In this document: positions 33,530-46,514 of the stretch, piece by piece
Layout of the letters: each line of letters begins with the position of its first letter
How positions within the stretch are numbered: the stretch's first letter is position 1
Origin: Zerene cesonia
Lineage: Eukaryota > Arthropoda > Insecta > Lepidoptera > Pieridae
Length of the DNA stretch: 64,000 bases
Direction: 5' to 3'
NCBI RefSeq assembly: GCF_012273895.1
Contig: NC_052116.1
Location: forward strand, 2,914,001 to 2,978,000
The notes under the pieces: generated by a model
Told to the model about the DNA's origin: nothing
The model's input: only the letters and a program-made list of their open reading frames with translations
Database searches by the model: none
Position numbers and translations under genes: made by a program

Positions 33530-33733
33530 GTGAATAGACGTCCGTTTCCTTTCCCTCACCTTTTCCAGTTCATTCCTTTATTCTCATTATCAATCTTAAA
33601 TCCTTTTTCGCTTAAAAGCGAGCACCTCAACTGCATAGACCCCCACTTAATGTTTATGGGCGGTGGTGATCGCTTACCATCAGACAAACCACCAACTCCA
33701 TTATCCTCTTTAACATAAATAAAAGAAAAAGGG
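33530..33733 (+). repeat. dispersed repeat, family C, 5'-truncated
   Basis: Pyrimidine-rich TTTCCTTTCCCTCACC is followed by the core GGGCGGTGGTGATCGCTTAC and an A-rich tail. Confidence 0.7.
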
Positions 33734-34108
33734 TATGTAATTAATATATAAATAAATTATATAAATTAAAGCATTTATTTAGGGCTCATGACAAATTTCG
33801 AAAATGATTTTTAAAGTTGCGTATAACAATGTTTATTCAAATAAACAACGCCCTCACCTTATTACGTCATTATTAATAACGAAAACTAAATTAATTCCAC
33901 AATACGCAAGCAAATATAAGTAAATTTACATAATTTTCATCTCAATTCAATGTTTACTCAATAACAAGATCTCCTTAGTTTGTATAAATTATTACAGGGA
34001 CGAGTTAATATATTGTATCGTTATTCCAAACAACACTATTGTCTGTTTTGAAATAAGTTTAATTACTGTATGATAAATTGGTTAGATTCTGTTTATTGTA
34101 AATAACAA

Positions 34109-34302
34109 ACTAGCTGTATCTGTCTGTCTCTTCTTCATGCTTAAACCACTGAACCGATTGGTTGATAGTTTGAGGCCCGTAGAAGAACAAAATAATAGTA
34201 TTCCGAAAGTCCCATGTAATCGGGAACGATGCGAGAAGACCCAGGGATTGTCCATAATTCCATTTAGCCACGCGGGTGAAGGCGCGAGCTGAAACTAGTA
34301 GA
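34109..34302 (-). repeat. dispersed repeat, family B, reverse copy
   Basis: CTGTCTGTCTCTTCTTCATGC and AACCACTGAACCGATTGG are the inverse of the family B 3' half. The other end is ACGCGGGTGAAGGCGCGAGC. Confidence 0.65.
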
Positions 34303-35481
34303 TAGTAGTTCTGTATGTTCTCATATATTTCCAGTCACATATTAGGTTATAATAACTTTATTACTTTGGCGTACTAAAAATACTAAGTTTAATAAATACA
34401 GAAATCTAAGCCAAAGAAAATATCTCTGTTATAAAAATATATTAACTCAATTCATAGGCAAACGTTCTCAAAATATTTGACAACACCCCTTATGCTCCAG
34501 AGATAATACGAATTCTTTTGTGCACGAAAATATGTAATATTCCTTTGACAATTCTGAGACATCCTTAACAAATGAAGGGCGGCTATTCGGAGACAATACG
34601 TATCCCAATTGATTGATAAATACATGAGAGATTACATCGGCAATTTGTTTCTGCCGTGACGTATTGAACAAAACGTTACGGCGACACGGCCAAATGATAT
34701 CTTAATAAATCAATCAAAGAACTACTGATTTGGAACCCAAATAATGCCTATAACCTATATTTTTATTCGTTGGCAAGCGAGAGCGGTCAGAACAATAAAA
34801 TAGAGAGAGGTCAACAATAAACTTTCGCTTACAAAATACAGTAATTATAGAATAATGCCATATTGAATTTGAACACAAATTATTGAGACTTGTTTTATGC
34901 TACATTAATGAATTATAATGAAACATGACAAAAATGAATCGACATATGTATTGTTGCGAAGCGAAATACTTGAGAACGGCTCAATCAAATAAGCAGGCAT
35001 TTTTTTAACGTTATTGTTTATTCATAAGGAAGATTCTCATGAAGAGAAAAAGCTGGTGAAACCAGGGTGAACCGCTAGTATATAATAAAAGATTTGTCTA
35101 TAAAATATTTAAAGGTAGGAAGTTATAGTGAATTTGTAATTAAGAATCAATTGAGCGTGGCATTTTATGGTTTACAACAAATATACTACAATCTAACATT
35201 GCAATAATATTACATAAAATAAGTAGTTTAAATTTACATGATTTTTAATAATTAATTCAAATTGGATATTGCACCAAAATATAATACTATAACTATCCTG
35301 ATCCGTAATATTTAAAAATCAATTTTAAGGTATGGGTAATCATGCATTCGAGCGCACCCGTATCCTAACACAACTACAAACACAGCATTTTTTCAACAGT
35401 GCATCCGTATACATACTCGTGTATGTAGTAGAGACTAATGTACACATTACCGTAGCGTCATATTATTCACAAAGAACCATC

Positions 35482-35591
35482 ATGAAGCTTCAAGTTGTTT
35501 TGTTTCCACTCTCACTCATTTACTGCTTTTACCTTAAATGTATTAAGGAGTCAGAGGTTTTGTGTTCTACCTACTATATCCGCCAATGAAG
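35482..35591 (+). other. first-exon-like segment with strong splice donor (plus strand)
   Basis: An ATG frame reads MKLQVVLFPLSLIYCFYLK, which resembles a signal peptide. It runs 35 codons and stops at TGA 35587-35589. Two bases later is an excellent donor, GAAG|GTGAGTAT. A second ATG (CGCCAATGAAG) lies directly before the donor. It could be an untranslated or two-codon first exon of an unseen plus-strand gene, or chance. Confidence 0.2.
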
Positions 35592-35817
35592 GTGAGTATA
35601 TTCTATGCTTGCGTTTATAGTCTTCTGAATACCTTTCAAAATAAGAGAAAAACATATAAACTCTGATTTTTAGAATAACATAACTACTCTACAATTTTCT
35701 GTATTGATTTTTGTTACCAAACATGAGTAACACCATATGGGATTCATTTATACAAATGATGTATATATGTATTTAAGATATATATATAATATAGACATGA
35801 TATATGTAATTATACCG

Positions 35818-36086
35818 GAATTTGGGCCATGTCTCAGTACTAATTAGTTAACGCTCGGGAGGTTTCCACGCCCGCACAGAAGATCTATAGAGTGGTTATA
35901 TCAAATATGTTATATCAGTCTAGAGCTTGAAACACCTGGTTTGTACGTGTATCTTATAACATCTGTTTTACGTTTAAAATTTTCATTTATTTATCATTTG
36001 CAGAGGTCCTTTTCATTCATGGTGGTGATCGCTTACCATTAACCGAACCACAAGCTCAGTCTGTATTGACTCGGAATTTTTTTTAA
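35818..36086 (+). repeat. dispersed repeat, family C, diverged
   Basis: TTGGGCCATGTCTCAGTAC at the head and TGGTGGTGATCGCTTACCAT near the 3' end match family C. The middle is rearranged. Confidence 0.5.
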
Positions 36087-36181
36087 ATACAGACGCATTC
36101 ATATATATCGCTCAAAACCAACGTATACGTACGTATGGATAGCCATACAAAATAAATTATATTCTTTATCGTTATATAAAA

Positions 36182-36360
36182 CTAGTTGAAACCTGCGGAT
36201 ATTCTCGCGTGGTACCCGGCTAAAATGTAGCCTAATTATTAATCTTGACTATAGATTATCTCTGTATCAAATTTCATACAAATCCCAACAGAAGTTTTCG
36301 CGTGAAAATATATCAAACATCCATACAAACTTTTAATCTAATATAAGTAATATTAGATTA
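36182..36360 (+). repeat. dispersed short element, diverged family A type
   Basis: It contains TATCAAATTTCATACAAATC, TTTTCGCGTGAAAATATATC and an AATATTAGATTAGAT end. Confidence 0.5.
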
Positions 36361-37340
36361 GATGTTTATCAGTAGAATTAGTTGTATGTATGGCATTGAT
36401 AATAGGACATTTGTAGTACACTTCCCTTCCCTTTCTCATATCACACAGTTATCAAGAAGTATTCATAAAATGCTTATAAAATTAGATCGTTCACCAACCT
36501 TCAAAACACAAACTTCAATATTACCAATTGCTTACAATATTGAAACAAAACATCGTAATTTATAAGTTATTACGGCTTTTCGTGTTCTCTGCGTGAGGCA
36601 ACACATGCAAGTATTAGGGAAGGGCATACAATGCCACGTAATTTCATTATAAAATAATACCAAATTAAATGTCAACACGCTATCCTTTGTATTATGTGAA
36701 TTGAGTATCAAGGGGTTAAGAAGATTAGAATGTAAACTAATGATTGGCTTACGCGAATCATAATTAATGTTTGTTTTTAATTTACTATCTTTAACTTTAT
36801 GAACTGTGTATTAATGTATATCTAATCTGATGTATAACTTTTTCACACCACGGTAACAACTATCGGTCTACTGAAATTGCGCAAGAGATAACCAAAAAGG
36901 GCAGTAAAATTTTGTATAAATATATGTATGAAATCAGATAATAAACATCACAATTGATCATTTGCTTTTCACAACATTAACAGCGACAAGTTTAAATATG
37001 TGTTAAATTAAAATACAACAAATTCATGTACTTGATACCGCATTTACACATGCGAATAGCGAGACGAATGGCGAAGCGAAGCGAACACAAATTTGTTAAT
37101 ACGTTGTCAAGTAAATTTCCAATTGCTTTCGCTAGTTTTCTTTGGCGTGCACATACAATCCCTTGGAATAATTTCACAATGACTGAACCTCAACCCTTCT
37201 ATTTATGAATAGCTCATTGACATGCATTACATGATGCGTTTAAATTATCAGCTTCTTCGAACTATTTATATGAGCATTTCTCACACAACTGTGAGAAGAA
37301 TGTGAGAGTTTAAAGAGAGAGAGATTAATATATTCTGTAT

Positions 37341-37638
37341 GTGTTATTCGAGCACGCTTCGGCACGAATTGGGCCACCTCGCATCAGAGAAGTACTACAC
37401 CCCCACAGCAGACCGGCGTGAAATAGCATTTTGCTGTGTTTCGTTCGTTCACACATCCTTTTCCTTACCCTTCCCAGTCCTTTCCTTTATTCCTGCAGCC
37501 AATCCTTTCTTAATCCCTTCCCAATTTAAAGTCGGCAATCCATTTGTAGAGGCGCAAGCTCTGCAATGGACTTTATGCCTCTAGTAGCGCTTACCATCAG
37601 GCGTATCAACAGCTCCATTGCCGACTGTGACATAAAAA
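37341..37638 (+). repeat. dispersed repeat, family C, near full length
   Basis: The head GCACGAATTGGGCCACCTCG, the middle ACACCCCCACAGCAGACCGG and the end GCTTACCATCAGGCG with an A-rich tail. It lacks a few bases of the GGCGGTGGT core. Confidence 0.75.
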
Positions 37639-37874
37639 AATATATACATTATATGAGTAATACATGTCATATTCACTGTCATGCGCGTGGATAATAAATA
37701 CCCTTGTACTTCTAAGTACAGACGTATTAAAATTGGCTTAAGAAGATAAGTAACCTGTTGGATCGGCGTGTCTTTTTTCAAAAAGTTTTAAAAAAGTTGT
37801 TGAGCCAACATATTTTACATATGTATAAATGGTGTCGGAATGTAAGTGCAGTGATTATTTTAGGAGATTTGAAA

Positions 37875-38192
37875 CATCTGTAAATCATCAGCCCGTATGT
37901 GTTCCCACTGCTGGAACACAGGCCGCTTATGAGGGTCCACGGCATAATCCACCACGTTGGTCAAGTGCGGATCGACAGATGTCACATGTTGTCGAACTTT
38001 TAATTCTCGGACATGCCGGTTTCCTCACAATGTTTTTCTTCACCTTCGAGCAGTGGTAATGTTATTCACATGTAGTGTATGTGTGCAGATAAATGAAAAA
38101 TCAATTTATTTCCTGTACGTTCACGGTCTTGAACCCCGACTAATCGATTTTTTATAAGTCCGAGGTCCTCATCACCGAACCACCACTGCTAT
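37875..38192 (+). repeat. SINE-like dispersed repeat
   Basis: It has CCACTGCTGGAACACAGGCC, GCCGGTTTCCTCACAATGTT, a GGTCTTGAACCCCGACTAAT segment and CCGAACCACCACTGC. This layout matches a SINE-like family widespread in Lepidoptera. Confidence 0.65.
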
Positions 38193-38194
38193 AC

Positions 38195-41050
38195 GTACAA
38201 CATATTAACGCTATTGACTAAGACGTACAAAAAAATCAGCAAGAATTTATGTGAGGTAAGTAAATTTTTCATGTACCTCGATTGCCTGATACTGCGAAAT
38301 TTGTCATCCAAGTAAGCTAGTATGGAATTATGATCATATAACTCTAACACCACTCAATCGGTCACATTTCGTTAGTCAGGAAATACGTGACATCTGGCAG
38401 TCCAGGGATCTTGCTCGGTCAAACGTTTTTAGTTGGAGTGTCTATTATACCCGGGACATTTGATCTGTTTTCTAATAAAGACATTCTCATAGAAGCACAG
38501 TATATGATAAACCCACCGACTTTTATTTTCTACAGTTTGTGTGCGAACATTCATTTTTGAAGAGGAGAATAACTTCAATTATGTAGTTTCTAACTGGAAA
38601 TGAAATTCGCAACTATTTAAAAAAACACGCTTCATTAGAGAACAACAAACTGTTATTGCCAGAAATCTCAATTTTCCGCCTTCAATTTAAATATAATAAA
38701 CTTTAGCCCTCCCTCTCATTATAAAAGATATATATAGCGGAAACAATCTGATACAATGAATTGTTAACTCTATCGCAGCCTACAAATCATTTTAACAACC
38801 AATTAATTTCAGACGTTACACAATTTATTTCCTAAAGGAAATCCGCGTAGTTACAAGAGAAGACAAACTTTATTAGTAATTTTATAATCATTACTTTGTC
38901 ATTTGATTAAATTCGCATCTGTAGCGTCTTCGGAACTCAATCATTTATATCAACAACTAGACTTTTTAGAAGCACTACCTTCTCAATAACAACAGAAATA
39001 GTATTTACAAATCTGGTGAAAGTGAATAATATGAAATAGTGTCAATTACTCGTATTTTCAATACAATTAAATATATTTTGATTTAAAAACATCGTCGTGT
39101 TGTGTCGTCGTATTTTCAAGTGATAATTGTTATTTATATAAAAACGTGACTTTACCAAACGTTTATATAATTATCTCCATTGGGTCGATAATCTTTGTTC
39201 AGAATTTTATCGGAACTCTTTTAAATATTAGTTAATTCAATATTCATTGCAATTCTGCCTGAGATTGTTGTACTGTACATGAGCATAGAATCAATTGAAA
39301 AAACAGTTTCTGTATTCTTAATCACAGTTAGTAAGTAGTAGGCCTAGTCCGGATAATTGAAACGGATTTTTTATACAATAATCGTCTAAAATAGTTCCCT
39401 TCTTTTATCGTGGGTAAAAAAAACACTTGTCAATGACACTTAATTTGTGTAAGTGACCTTCGCACGAAATTTCGTTTTCAAAGGATTCTCATTTATTTTT
39501 TTAAGGCGAATTTCTTTTGAACAAGCGAATTTCTTCAAGATCTTTTTGACGTTTCACTTTCAAGGCTCTTTTGTAGTATCTAACTATTTATTAATCTTTA
39601 AAATTATTTTTTTACGGATTTCATAATATAATAAACGGGGTTTGTTGTTAAATGTTACCAATGTAAAGTTCATGACTTCAATTATTTTCTTAAATTTAAG
39701 AGGGTGTTGACTGCCTTGTTAGTCTAGGTGTTAACATCTTTAACTGCCGATTGTAGGCTCAGAAATGTTTGTCGAAATGTCGTCGTTTGGAATTTTAGTA
39801 ATTTTAATAATAATCCAAAGTCCATCCTCCTTGTTTCAAAGAACAAATAATAGTAATCAGTCATAACATAGAAATATAAAACATTGCTCGCACATGAAAG
39901 AAAGACATACAAATACACTTTAGCATTTATAATATAAGCAAAGATAAGGATTTATAAGCTACACCTGTCCTCTCCTCTCACCTCTCACGGTTTTAACAAA
40001 CATTGAGTGTGATGGAATCATGAATACTGCCCCAGTGTGAGCGTGTCATTGCTCGAATGAGTTGTCATTTATTGTGGAGTATTTGAAAAAAAAAGTTTAA
40101 TTGTAATATCGAACTTACGCCTCAACGCTTACCTTACCGCTTACGCTTACCATCAGATGATATTGTCGACGATGACATAAAAAAATTATAAAAAAAATGA
40201 TTTCAGAAGCGGCAAAACATATACTATATTTCTAAAGTAAGTGCTAAAAATGTTAATTACTTGTACCTCGGATTTTGATTTTTTGTTTTATTTCAAAGAA
40301 CGTAGGTATGCAAATATTTTTTATATATTTCAGTATACTCGACATAGGCCTATTGTTTAAAATCTATGCCTTACATAATAATTCAATTCAAAGTTTATAC
40401 AAGTTTATTATTTGATAAAATTATAATCAATTATATTTATAATAAATTCTTTTTAATTATTGTACACGAATTTTAATTTAATTTGACGGTTCGCTCATTT
40501 CTTCATTTCATTCATTTTGAATTTTCAACTTAATACCTTTACAATACACGACGTAAGAATAATTTTTCTATTGAACTCAGAAGTCTTACAAAATTTTAAC
40601 TAAAGCTAAACTAAAAAGTTATTTTAAATCTTCTATAATAAATGCTTTTGGCATTTTACTAAATAACCAAAAAATACGATGTTGTACACAAATAAGAAAA
40701 CTTATTTACAGAGGCTTTTATTTACAATCTTTTCATCAGTTTTCAATCAGGTGCTAGTAATTATAAAGAAATAATGAAATTTTGTACCGTAATTTAATAT
40801 TTTTAATTCAGTTTTTACTTTTTGAATGCCAAAAGTTATCACTCAGTATATTATCACACAATATAAAAGTAAATTATTCGTTGAACTACTTTCTTTAGGT
40901 TAAATAAATTTAATTTACGCCACCCAGAATGAAACATTGGCGCGAATGTAACAGATTGTGCGAAATGGTTAAACGTTAAATGACGTATAATACATAATTT
41001 TTAATCTGTTTGTATTTTTCTTATTATATTGATAAAAAATAAGGGTTTTA
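38195..41050. other. AT-rich region, no gene recognised
   Basis: I see no exon. A family C 3' fragment (CTTACCATCAGATGATATTG with an A-rich tail) lies at about 40120-40195. Confidence 0.45.
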
Positions 41051-41052
41051 TA

Positions 41053-41265
41053 TACCAGTAGCTGTTGCCCGCTGCTCCGCCTGCTTGGTCAAAATGAATT
41101 TTCGTGGTGCAAACTTTCATGCCCTTTTTTATTCCCTTAATTCATCAAAACCCAATCTTAGCCTTCATCATAGTAGCATGCAAAATCAACCCGATCGGTT
41201 CAGTAGTTTGGGCTGTGCGCCTTACTACCATCAACCTTGGTGTTTGATTTCAACGTGAGGGAAGT
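41053..41265 (+). repeat. dispersed short element
   Basis: It starts CAGTAGCTGTTGCCCGCTGC and contains CAAAATCAACCCGATCGGTTC followed by AGTAGTTTGGGCTGTGCG, the usual 5' and 3' motifs of such elements. Confidence 0.55.
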
Positions 41266-42407
41266 AGTAAAGTGAATGAATAGTATACATATATTTTGAT
41301 TTTAAAATATATGAGATAATCACACTAATATTATTAATTTGAAAATTTATTCGTTTGGATCTTTGTCCGCTGAAACTACTGAATGGATTTTTCTGAATTT
41401 TGGTATACAAACAGGGTATGAACTGACTTGGGTGATTGGATACTTTTTATCTATAGATTCTAATTGTGGTGGATTTATTGGTGTGTGATTTTAAAAACTA
41501 AACCTTCAAATTTAATAAGCTTTGGAAAAAAAGCGGATTCATATATTAAATAACCACTCATAGCATGGCATGCATTTAATTTACTCTATCGGAGTATTTA
41601 ATGCAAGTACTGCGACAAACAGTGCAAACTCGTGAGTCCTAAACAAACTCAAACTTCGTGTGTAATACAAATTCGTGGACGGTTTTAATCAGATTCATTT
41701 GGCATGTGATTGGATTGCTTGTACATATAAATACTTGCTTTACTAATATAGAACGAATGGGAAATCTTTTAATTATTACTGTATGACACAAAAAATAATT
41801 CTTAACATCAAGCTTAGTGTAACACGGTGCTTTCACCTGAAACACACCTGCTAACATCCAGCTCACAACAGGCAAAACACCATTAGTATTAATTCTTATA
41901 CCCAGTGAAAAGAACTTGCCCAGCTCTTGTCAAAACATCCTCAACTTTTGTGTGAAAACAAATACAATTATGCTAAACTGTAGTTATTCGCAGAACTGCG
42001 TGCCCACTTGACCTCGCCCCTCCGATTTTCAAACAAAGCCATCCACGTTTTTTTTCCGCTACGACATCGATCAAATAAACTCGGAAAACAAACGGTGTGT
42101 AAATTTTCCAAAACACACATCTACGCGCCTTTTTCCTATTTATTTGCTCTTTTTTGATTTATTGTATTTTTGTATTCACGAGGGCTTCTGATTTTATTAC
42201 GTGCATTTATTATCACTTCTAAATGAACACTGCTACTTAATCACTTAAAAAGATTACTTTTAGTGGCAACACGTATTTATGGGTCTGATATTTAAATCAC
42301 TCAAATTTTAACGTATTAGTGTAATGGTATTAAAATATTCTAAACATACTAGCTGTTACCCGTGGCTTCATTCGCTAGGTCAAAGAACAGTTGTCATGCA
42401 TGTCACA

Positions 42408-42592
42408 TATATACTAATATTGTAGAGCTGAAGAGTCTGTTTGTTTGTTTGTTTGTTTGAACGCGCTAATCTCAGGAACTGCTGATCCGATTTGAAAAAT
42501 TATTTCAGTGTTAGATAGCCCATATGTTGAGGAAGGCTATATTATAGGCTATATGTGTACCACGGGCAAAGCCTGGGCGGACCGCTCGTTTT
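42408..42592 (-). repeat. dispersed short element, family E
   Basis: ATACTAATATTGTAGAGCTG, a (GTTT)n run, GAACGCGCTAATCTCAGGAA and GGGCAAAGCCTGGGCGGACC are in the reverse orientation. A related copy lies at 50197-50320. Confidence 0.65.
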
Positions 42593-42639
42593 GAATATAT
42601 CGTCATCTATCAGAATTTATAAATTTGTAACGAATTCCA

Positions 42640-42815
42640 ATGCTCATCATTATGGATCTAGTGGTAATATTTCCCTGCAATAAAAAGTAGCCTATGTCAC
42701 TCTGTAGTCTAACTATCTCAGGACACAAACCGCACCATTGCGATGTGACAGGAGGACAAACAAACAAACGAGTACAACTTTCGTTAAAATAATTGTATTA
42801 GTAGGGCATTACAAG
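42640..42815 (+). repeat. dispersed short element fragment
   Basis: AAAAGTAGCCTATGTCACTC and AGGACAAACAAACAAACGAG are followed by an AATTGTATTAGTAGGGCATT end. Confidence 0.5.
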
Positions 42816-43344
42816 GTAAGTATTTATACATTCTGATATTTCAGTCACTTACACCATAGATATGATTCTGAAATAAATATCATTGGTCAATTGATAACAA
42901 TAGTTTATCCAAGGAGCATATAATAAAAGAGCTTCATACACGTTATATTCCCTTACGGCACCAATAACAACATAGTTTACAAACAGTTCATTTGCATCTC
43001 ACACCAAACATTCTACAACAAATGAAACACCAAACTTCGAAACTAGCAAGCAACACAGACGCTACAATTATAGCAAAATATTACATTGCAAGCTCGAAAC
43101 TTAAAACTATCCGGTTAATCCTCGAATTCACTGAATATCATCTAATGTGTGGTTCACACATTTAATCCTCAGAGGATTTTGTTTATTTTGTTTGTGATTC
43201 GTCGTGCACGTCTCGAATTGGGCCAGTTCGCACCAGGTGAAGTACCACACCTCTACAGACGTCCGGCGTGAAACAGTAACATATTACTAACCCTTCCCAA
43301 TCTATTCCTCGATTCCCCTCATCAATCCTTTCCCTATAACCGCA

Positions 43345-43550
43345 CTAGCTGCGCCCCGCGGTTTCACCCGCTTAAGTCCGTATCGCGTAGGAATATCGGG
43401 ATAAAAAGTTGCCTATATGTTATTCCAGTTGTCCAACTATCTACGTATCAAATTTCAGTCATTTCGACCGGTTCAGTAGTTTTTGTGTGAAAGAGCAACA
43501 AACACAAACACATCCTTACAAACTTTCGCATTTTTAATATTAATAGGATT
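43345..43550 (+). repeat. dispersed repeat, family A, complete, nested
   Basis: It runs from CTAGCTGCGCCCCGCGG through GGGATAAAAAGTTGCCTATA to TTTTTAATATTAATAGGATT. A tail at 43561-43650 recurs, inverted, at 49631-49711. Confidence 0.8.
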
Positions 43551-43651
43551 AGTAGAGTAGTAGGATTATTAAAATTTAATTATGAATTCAGTTTAACGTT
43601 AAATCTATTGTAATTATAAAATTTTCAGCCTAAAGCGACATGATAATTAAC

Positions 43652-43756
43652 ACGTACCAAATTTCATTGCAATCGGTTCAGCAGTTTTTGCGTGAAAGAG
43701 CAACAAACACACACACACATCGTTACAAACTTTCGCATTTATAATATTAGTAGGAT
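43652..43756 (+). repeat. dispersed repeat, family A, 3' half
   Basis: ACGTACCAAATTTCATTGC onward to TTATAATATTAGTAGGAT, without the 5' part. It follows the shared tail of the previous copy. Confidence 0.75.
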
Positions 43757-44240
43757 TTGAACCTGCAAATGTTAATTGGCGGTGTCGCTTACCATAAGAC
43801 GAACCTTCAGCTCAGTTGCGATTTCACATATTATTTAGTTTGATAGACCTTTTTCTTTTTCATTTGACTACAGATAGATTTGAGAGTTTTTAAATCTTTC
43901 TGACTACGCAGGTAATGTCGCGGGAAGCTAGCAATGAAAAAGGACATGATTTAGAATCCAAAACTAAAAGACGCCCACGGAGGATGAAGCTTGTATTCTA
44001 TTTACTCGATACGCGAAAGATACACGTTAGAGTGTTTACTTGTAATATGTTTACTTAGGATGGGCAGTGTCTGCGTCAGCCTGTTTTCTGAATGACCATT
44101 GACTAGCACAAAACTATGTCAAAATAACTTCAAACTTCATGGAGCGGTCATTGAGGAAGCAATGTAAACAAACTTATTTTACGGGATGCGTTTCCCATTG
44201 AGTGGGTTTGTGTTGAATGGTCACAATATAAAGTAACATT

Positions 44241-44440
44241 TCACCCGCGGCTTCGCCTGCTAGTCAACGGAATATCTATTTTTTTTTTGTCTACGCAGTT
44301 GCAGGTTTTTCATGCAGTGTTTCCGCGTTAAAATCTATATTATGTCTTTTCTTTGTACCAGATATCATCCGTATATGATGAGTGGTTTAGGTGTAAAGAA
44401 AAGACAGGCAAAGTTACTTTTGAATATATAAAATCAATAC
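44241..44440 (+). repeat. dispersed repeat, family B
   Basis: It starts TCACCCGCGGCTTCGCCTGC and ends with GTGGTTTAGGTGTAAAGAAA, AAGACAGGCAAAG and an AT-rich end. Confidence 0.6.
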
Positions 44441-45342
44441 GGAAGTAACGATTCCCAGTTCCGAGTATAATAGCATTCAGATAAGATTTACTTTGTTTGA
44501 TTACTTTGAAAATTATTGGTGTGGAAATGGAAGTTGGATATATTATGTGATAAAATTAAGATGACTTTAAGTTATTTAGTTCCTATATAATGAAAGTATA
44601 TCATTTAATACTTATATGCGTATATAATAAATTATAATGTATAAATAGTGATAATTTACACCTTCCTTGTTCATGTATATATCATCAATACATCATAATA
44701 TATTTTATTTACTCAATAATATTACTACAAACAAACGGGCCTGCTACAAATTCTGCAACCGTATCGTAGTAGAAAATTGGTATACGTACAAAAAAACTAA
44801 ACCATGTGTAATGTTATATCTTCATCAATAAAACAGTATTTATTTAATGCAAATACAATATTTATATTTATTAAACACTTAATTGACAATGAGCTGAGTG
44901 AAATCTCAATATAATGAGTCGATTACAGCCGAATGTAGATTGAACCCCCGTTGTAAAGCGATGCCCAATAAAAATAATGTTTTCGACACAAGAGGCATGA
45001 AGTCATCAAAAATTTTATAGCACTCGTAAAACAAAGTGATATTGAGGACGCTCATTTTGTTTAATTTGAATCAGTTAAATTTTAACGTAACTGGATTTTA
45101 TTTTCGGTCTCCGGAGTACGTAGTTTTATTGACAAATAAAAGCTGCACATCATCGTTACGTTATCACGTGTCAGTTAATCCTCCAAAACATTACATAACT
45201 CCATTTCATTATTTCTACCCTCAAGTGGTGTTGGCAGAACATCAGCGTCAGGGTCCCATTGACTCTGACATTTATGCTGAGCCAAGACCCTTTTTAAGAA
45301 CATAGTACACATTTGTCTCCGGCCTGTTTTTTCCTCTGTATG

Positions 45343-45489
45343 TTAATTTTTCTTTGTTTAATTGTATTATTTTGTAATTGTCATATATTTAATGTATTCT
45401 TTTAATAAACTTAATTTTAATTTTTCTTTGTTTAATTGTCTTATTTTATAATTGTCATGTATTTAATGTGTTCTTTTAATAAACTTTTA
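45343..45489 (+). repeat. tandem duplication of about 74 bp with AATAAA signals
   Basis: Two tandem units each begin TTTTTCTTTGTTTAATTGT and end TTCTTTTAATAAACTT. Each carries AATAAA, so it looks like a duplicated 3' end of a retroposed transcript. The sequence just left (45230-45300, GTCAGGGTCCCATTGACTC) may belong to the same unit. Confidence 0.55.
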
Positions 45490-46286
45490 ATCTATTGACA
45501 TATCTATATGCGGTATTACATTTCCCTGTGTTATATAAAGGCTATGGCGTACAATATACATCTTGACTCGCAATCACATTCAAAGAGTGTGCGATACCAA
45601 ACTCTGCCTTCTCGTGTATTAGGCAGAGTTTTCTAATGAGCGACACAATAGACTTTGAACATTACTGCCATGAAATAAGGTGTTAATTTGATTAAATATA
45701 TTATATAGCTATGCTCAGGGATTTTGACGTTTTAATGGGCGATTGGCATTCTATTGTCTAGCTATTTATTGTAAATGACTTAGGCGAATAATGATATTGT
45801 ACACTACAAATAAAAGATATTAGTCACATAGAATTAAGACTAGCAAATGATAAAGATCTTTGATCGCTTCAAAGACTGTGACCATAGCAACACTCTAATA
45901 GTTCAAATAATGAATATGTAAATTGTCTCTTAACTTCATTGTCTATTGCATTTTTCATTAGGTATAATACAACAGAGCTCAATACTTAATGAAAACATAA
46001 GATGTCTGTTTATGTTCGGCATAATATTTACTATAAAGGGATAACAATTACAATAAATGATAAAGTTTAAATTGTTTCACAGTTAATAGTTCTATTTGAT
46101 TTGATTGTATAGTTTTAAGTCAGAAATACTCTACTTGTTTCTCGAATAAGTACTTTTACACATTGAACATATTATTATTGTTTAAAATTGTTTATACTGT
46201 AATTTTATTTGTTTTTGACAAATAAACTTAATCCACATTGTCGTAAGACAGAGTGATATCTTCACATACATCCGAACGGATGTTAG

Positions 46287-46441
46287 GGGGATATCACACT
46301 ATTTATCTTGGATCATAGATCTATGGGTCAATTTTATTGGATAATGTAATATAAAGAAATGATTAATTTTCTCATTAAATCAAATTGTCATTTAAAATGG
46401 ATCAAACATATGATCCAAGATAAATAGTATAATATCCCCAT
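46287..46441. repeat. inverted-repeat element (MITE-like), about 155 bp
   Basis: GGGGGATATCACACTATTTA with TCTTGGATCAT at the left is the near-inverse of ATGATCCAAGATAAATAG with TATAATATCCCC at the right. There is no coding potential inside. Confidence 0.65.
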
Positions 46442-46514
46442 TATCCGTAAAATCAACCAATCTTACCAATTCAAAACTAAACGCATACAAAGTAACAAAT
46501 ACGTGCATGCAGCA

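Larger units (their letters stand above)
43203..43830 (+). repeat. family C repeat split by a nested family A insertion
   Basis: The family C head is at 43203-43338 (CTCGAATTGGGCCAGTTCGC) and its 3' part is at about 43757-43830 (GGCGGTGTCGCTTACCATAA). Between them lie two family A pieces at 43345-43550 and 43652-43756, so the insertion is younger than the host repeat. Confidence 0.65.
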
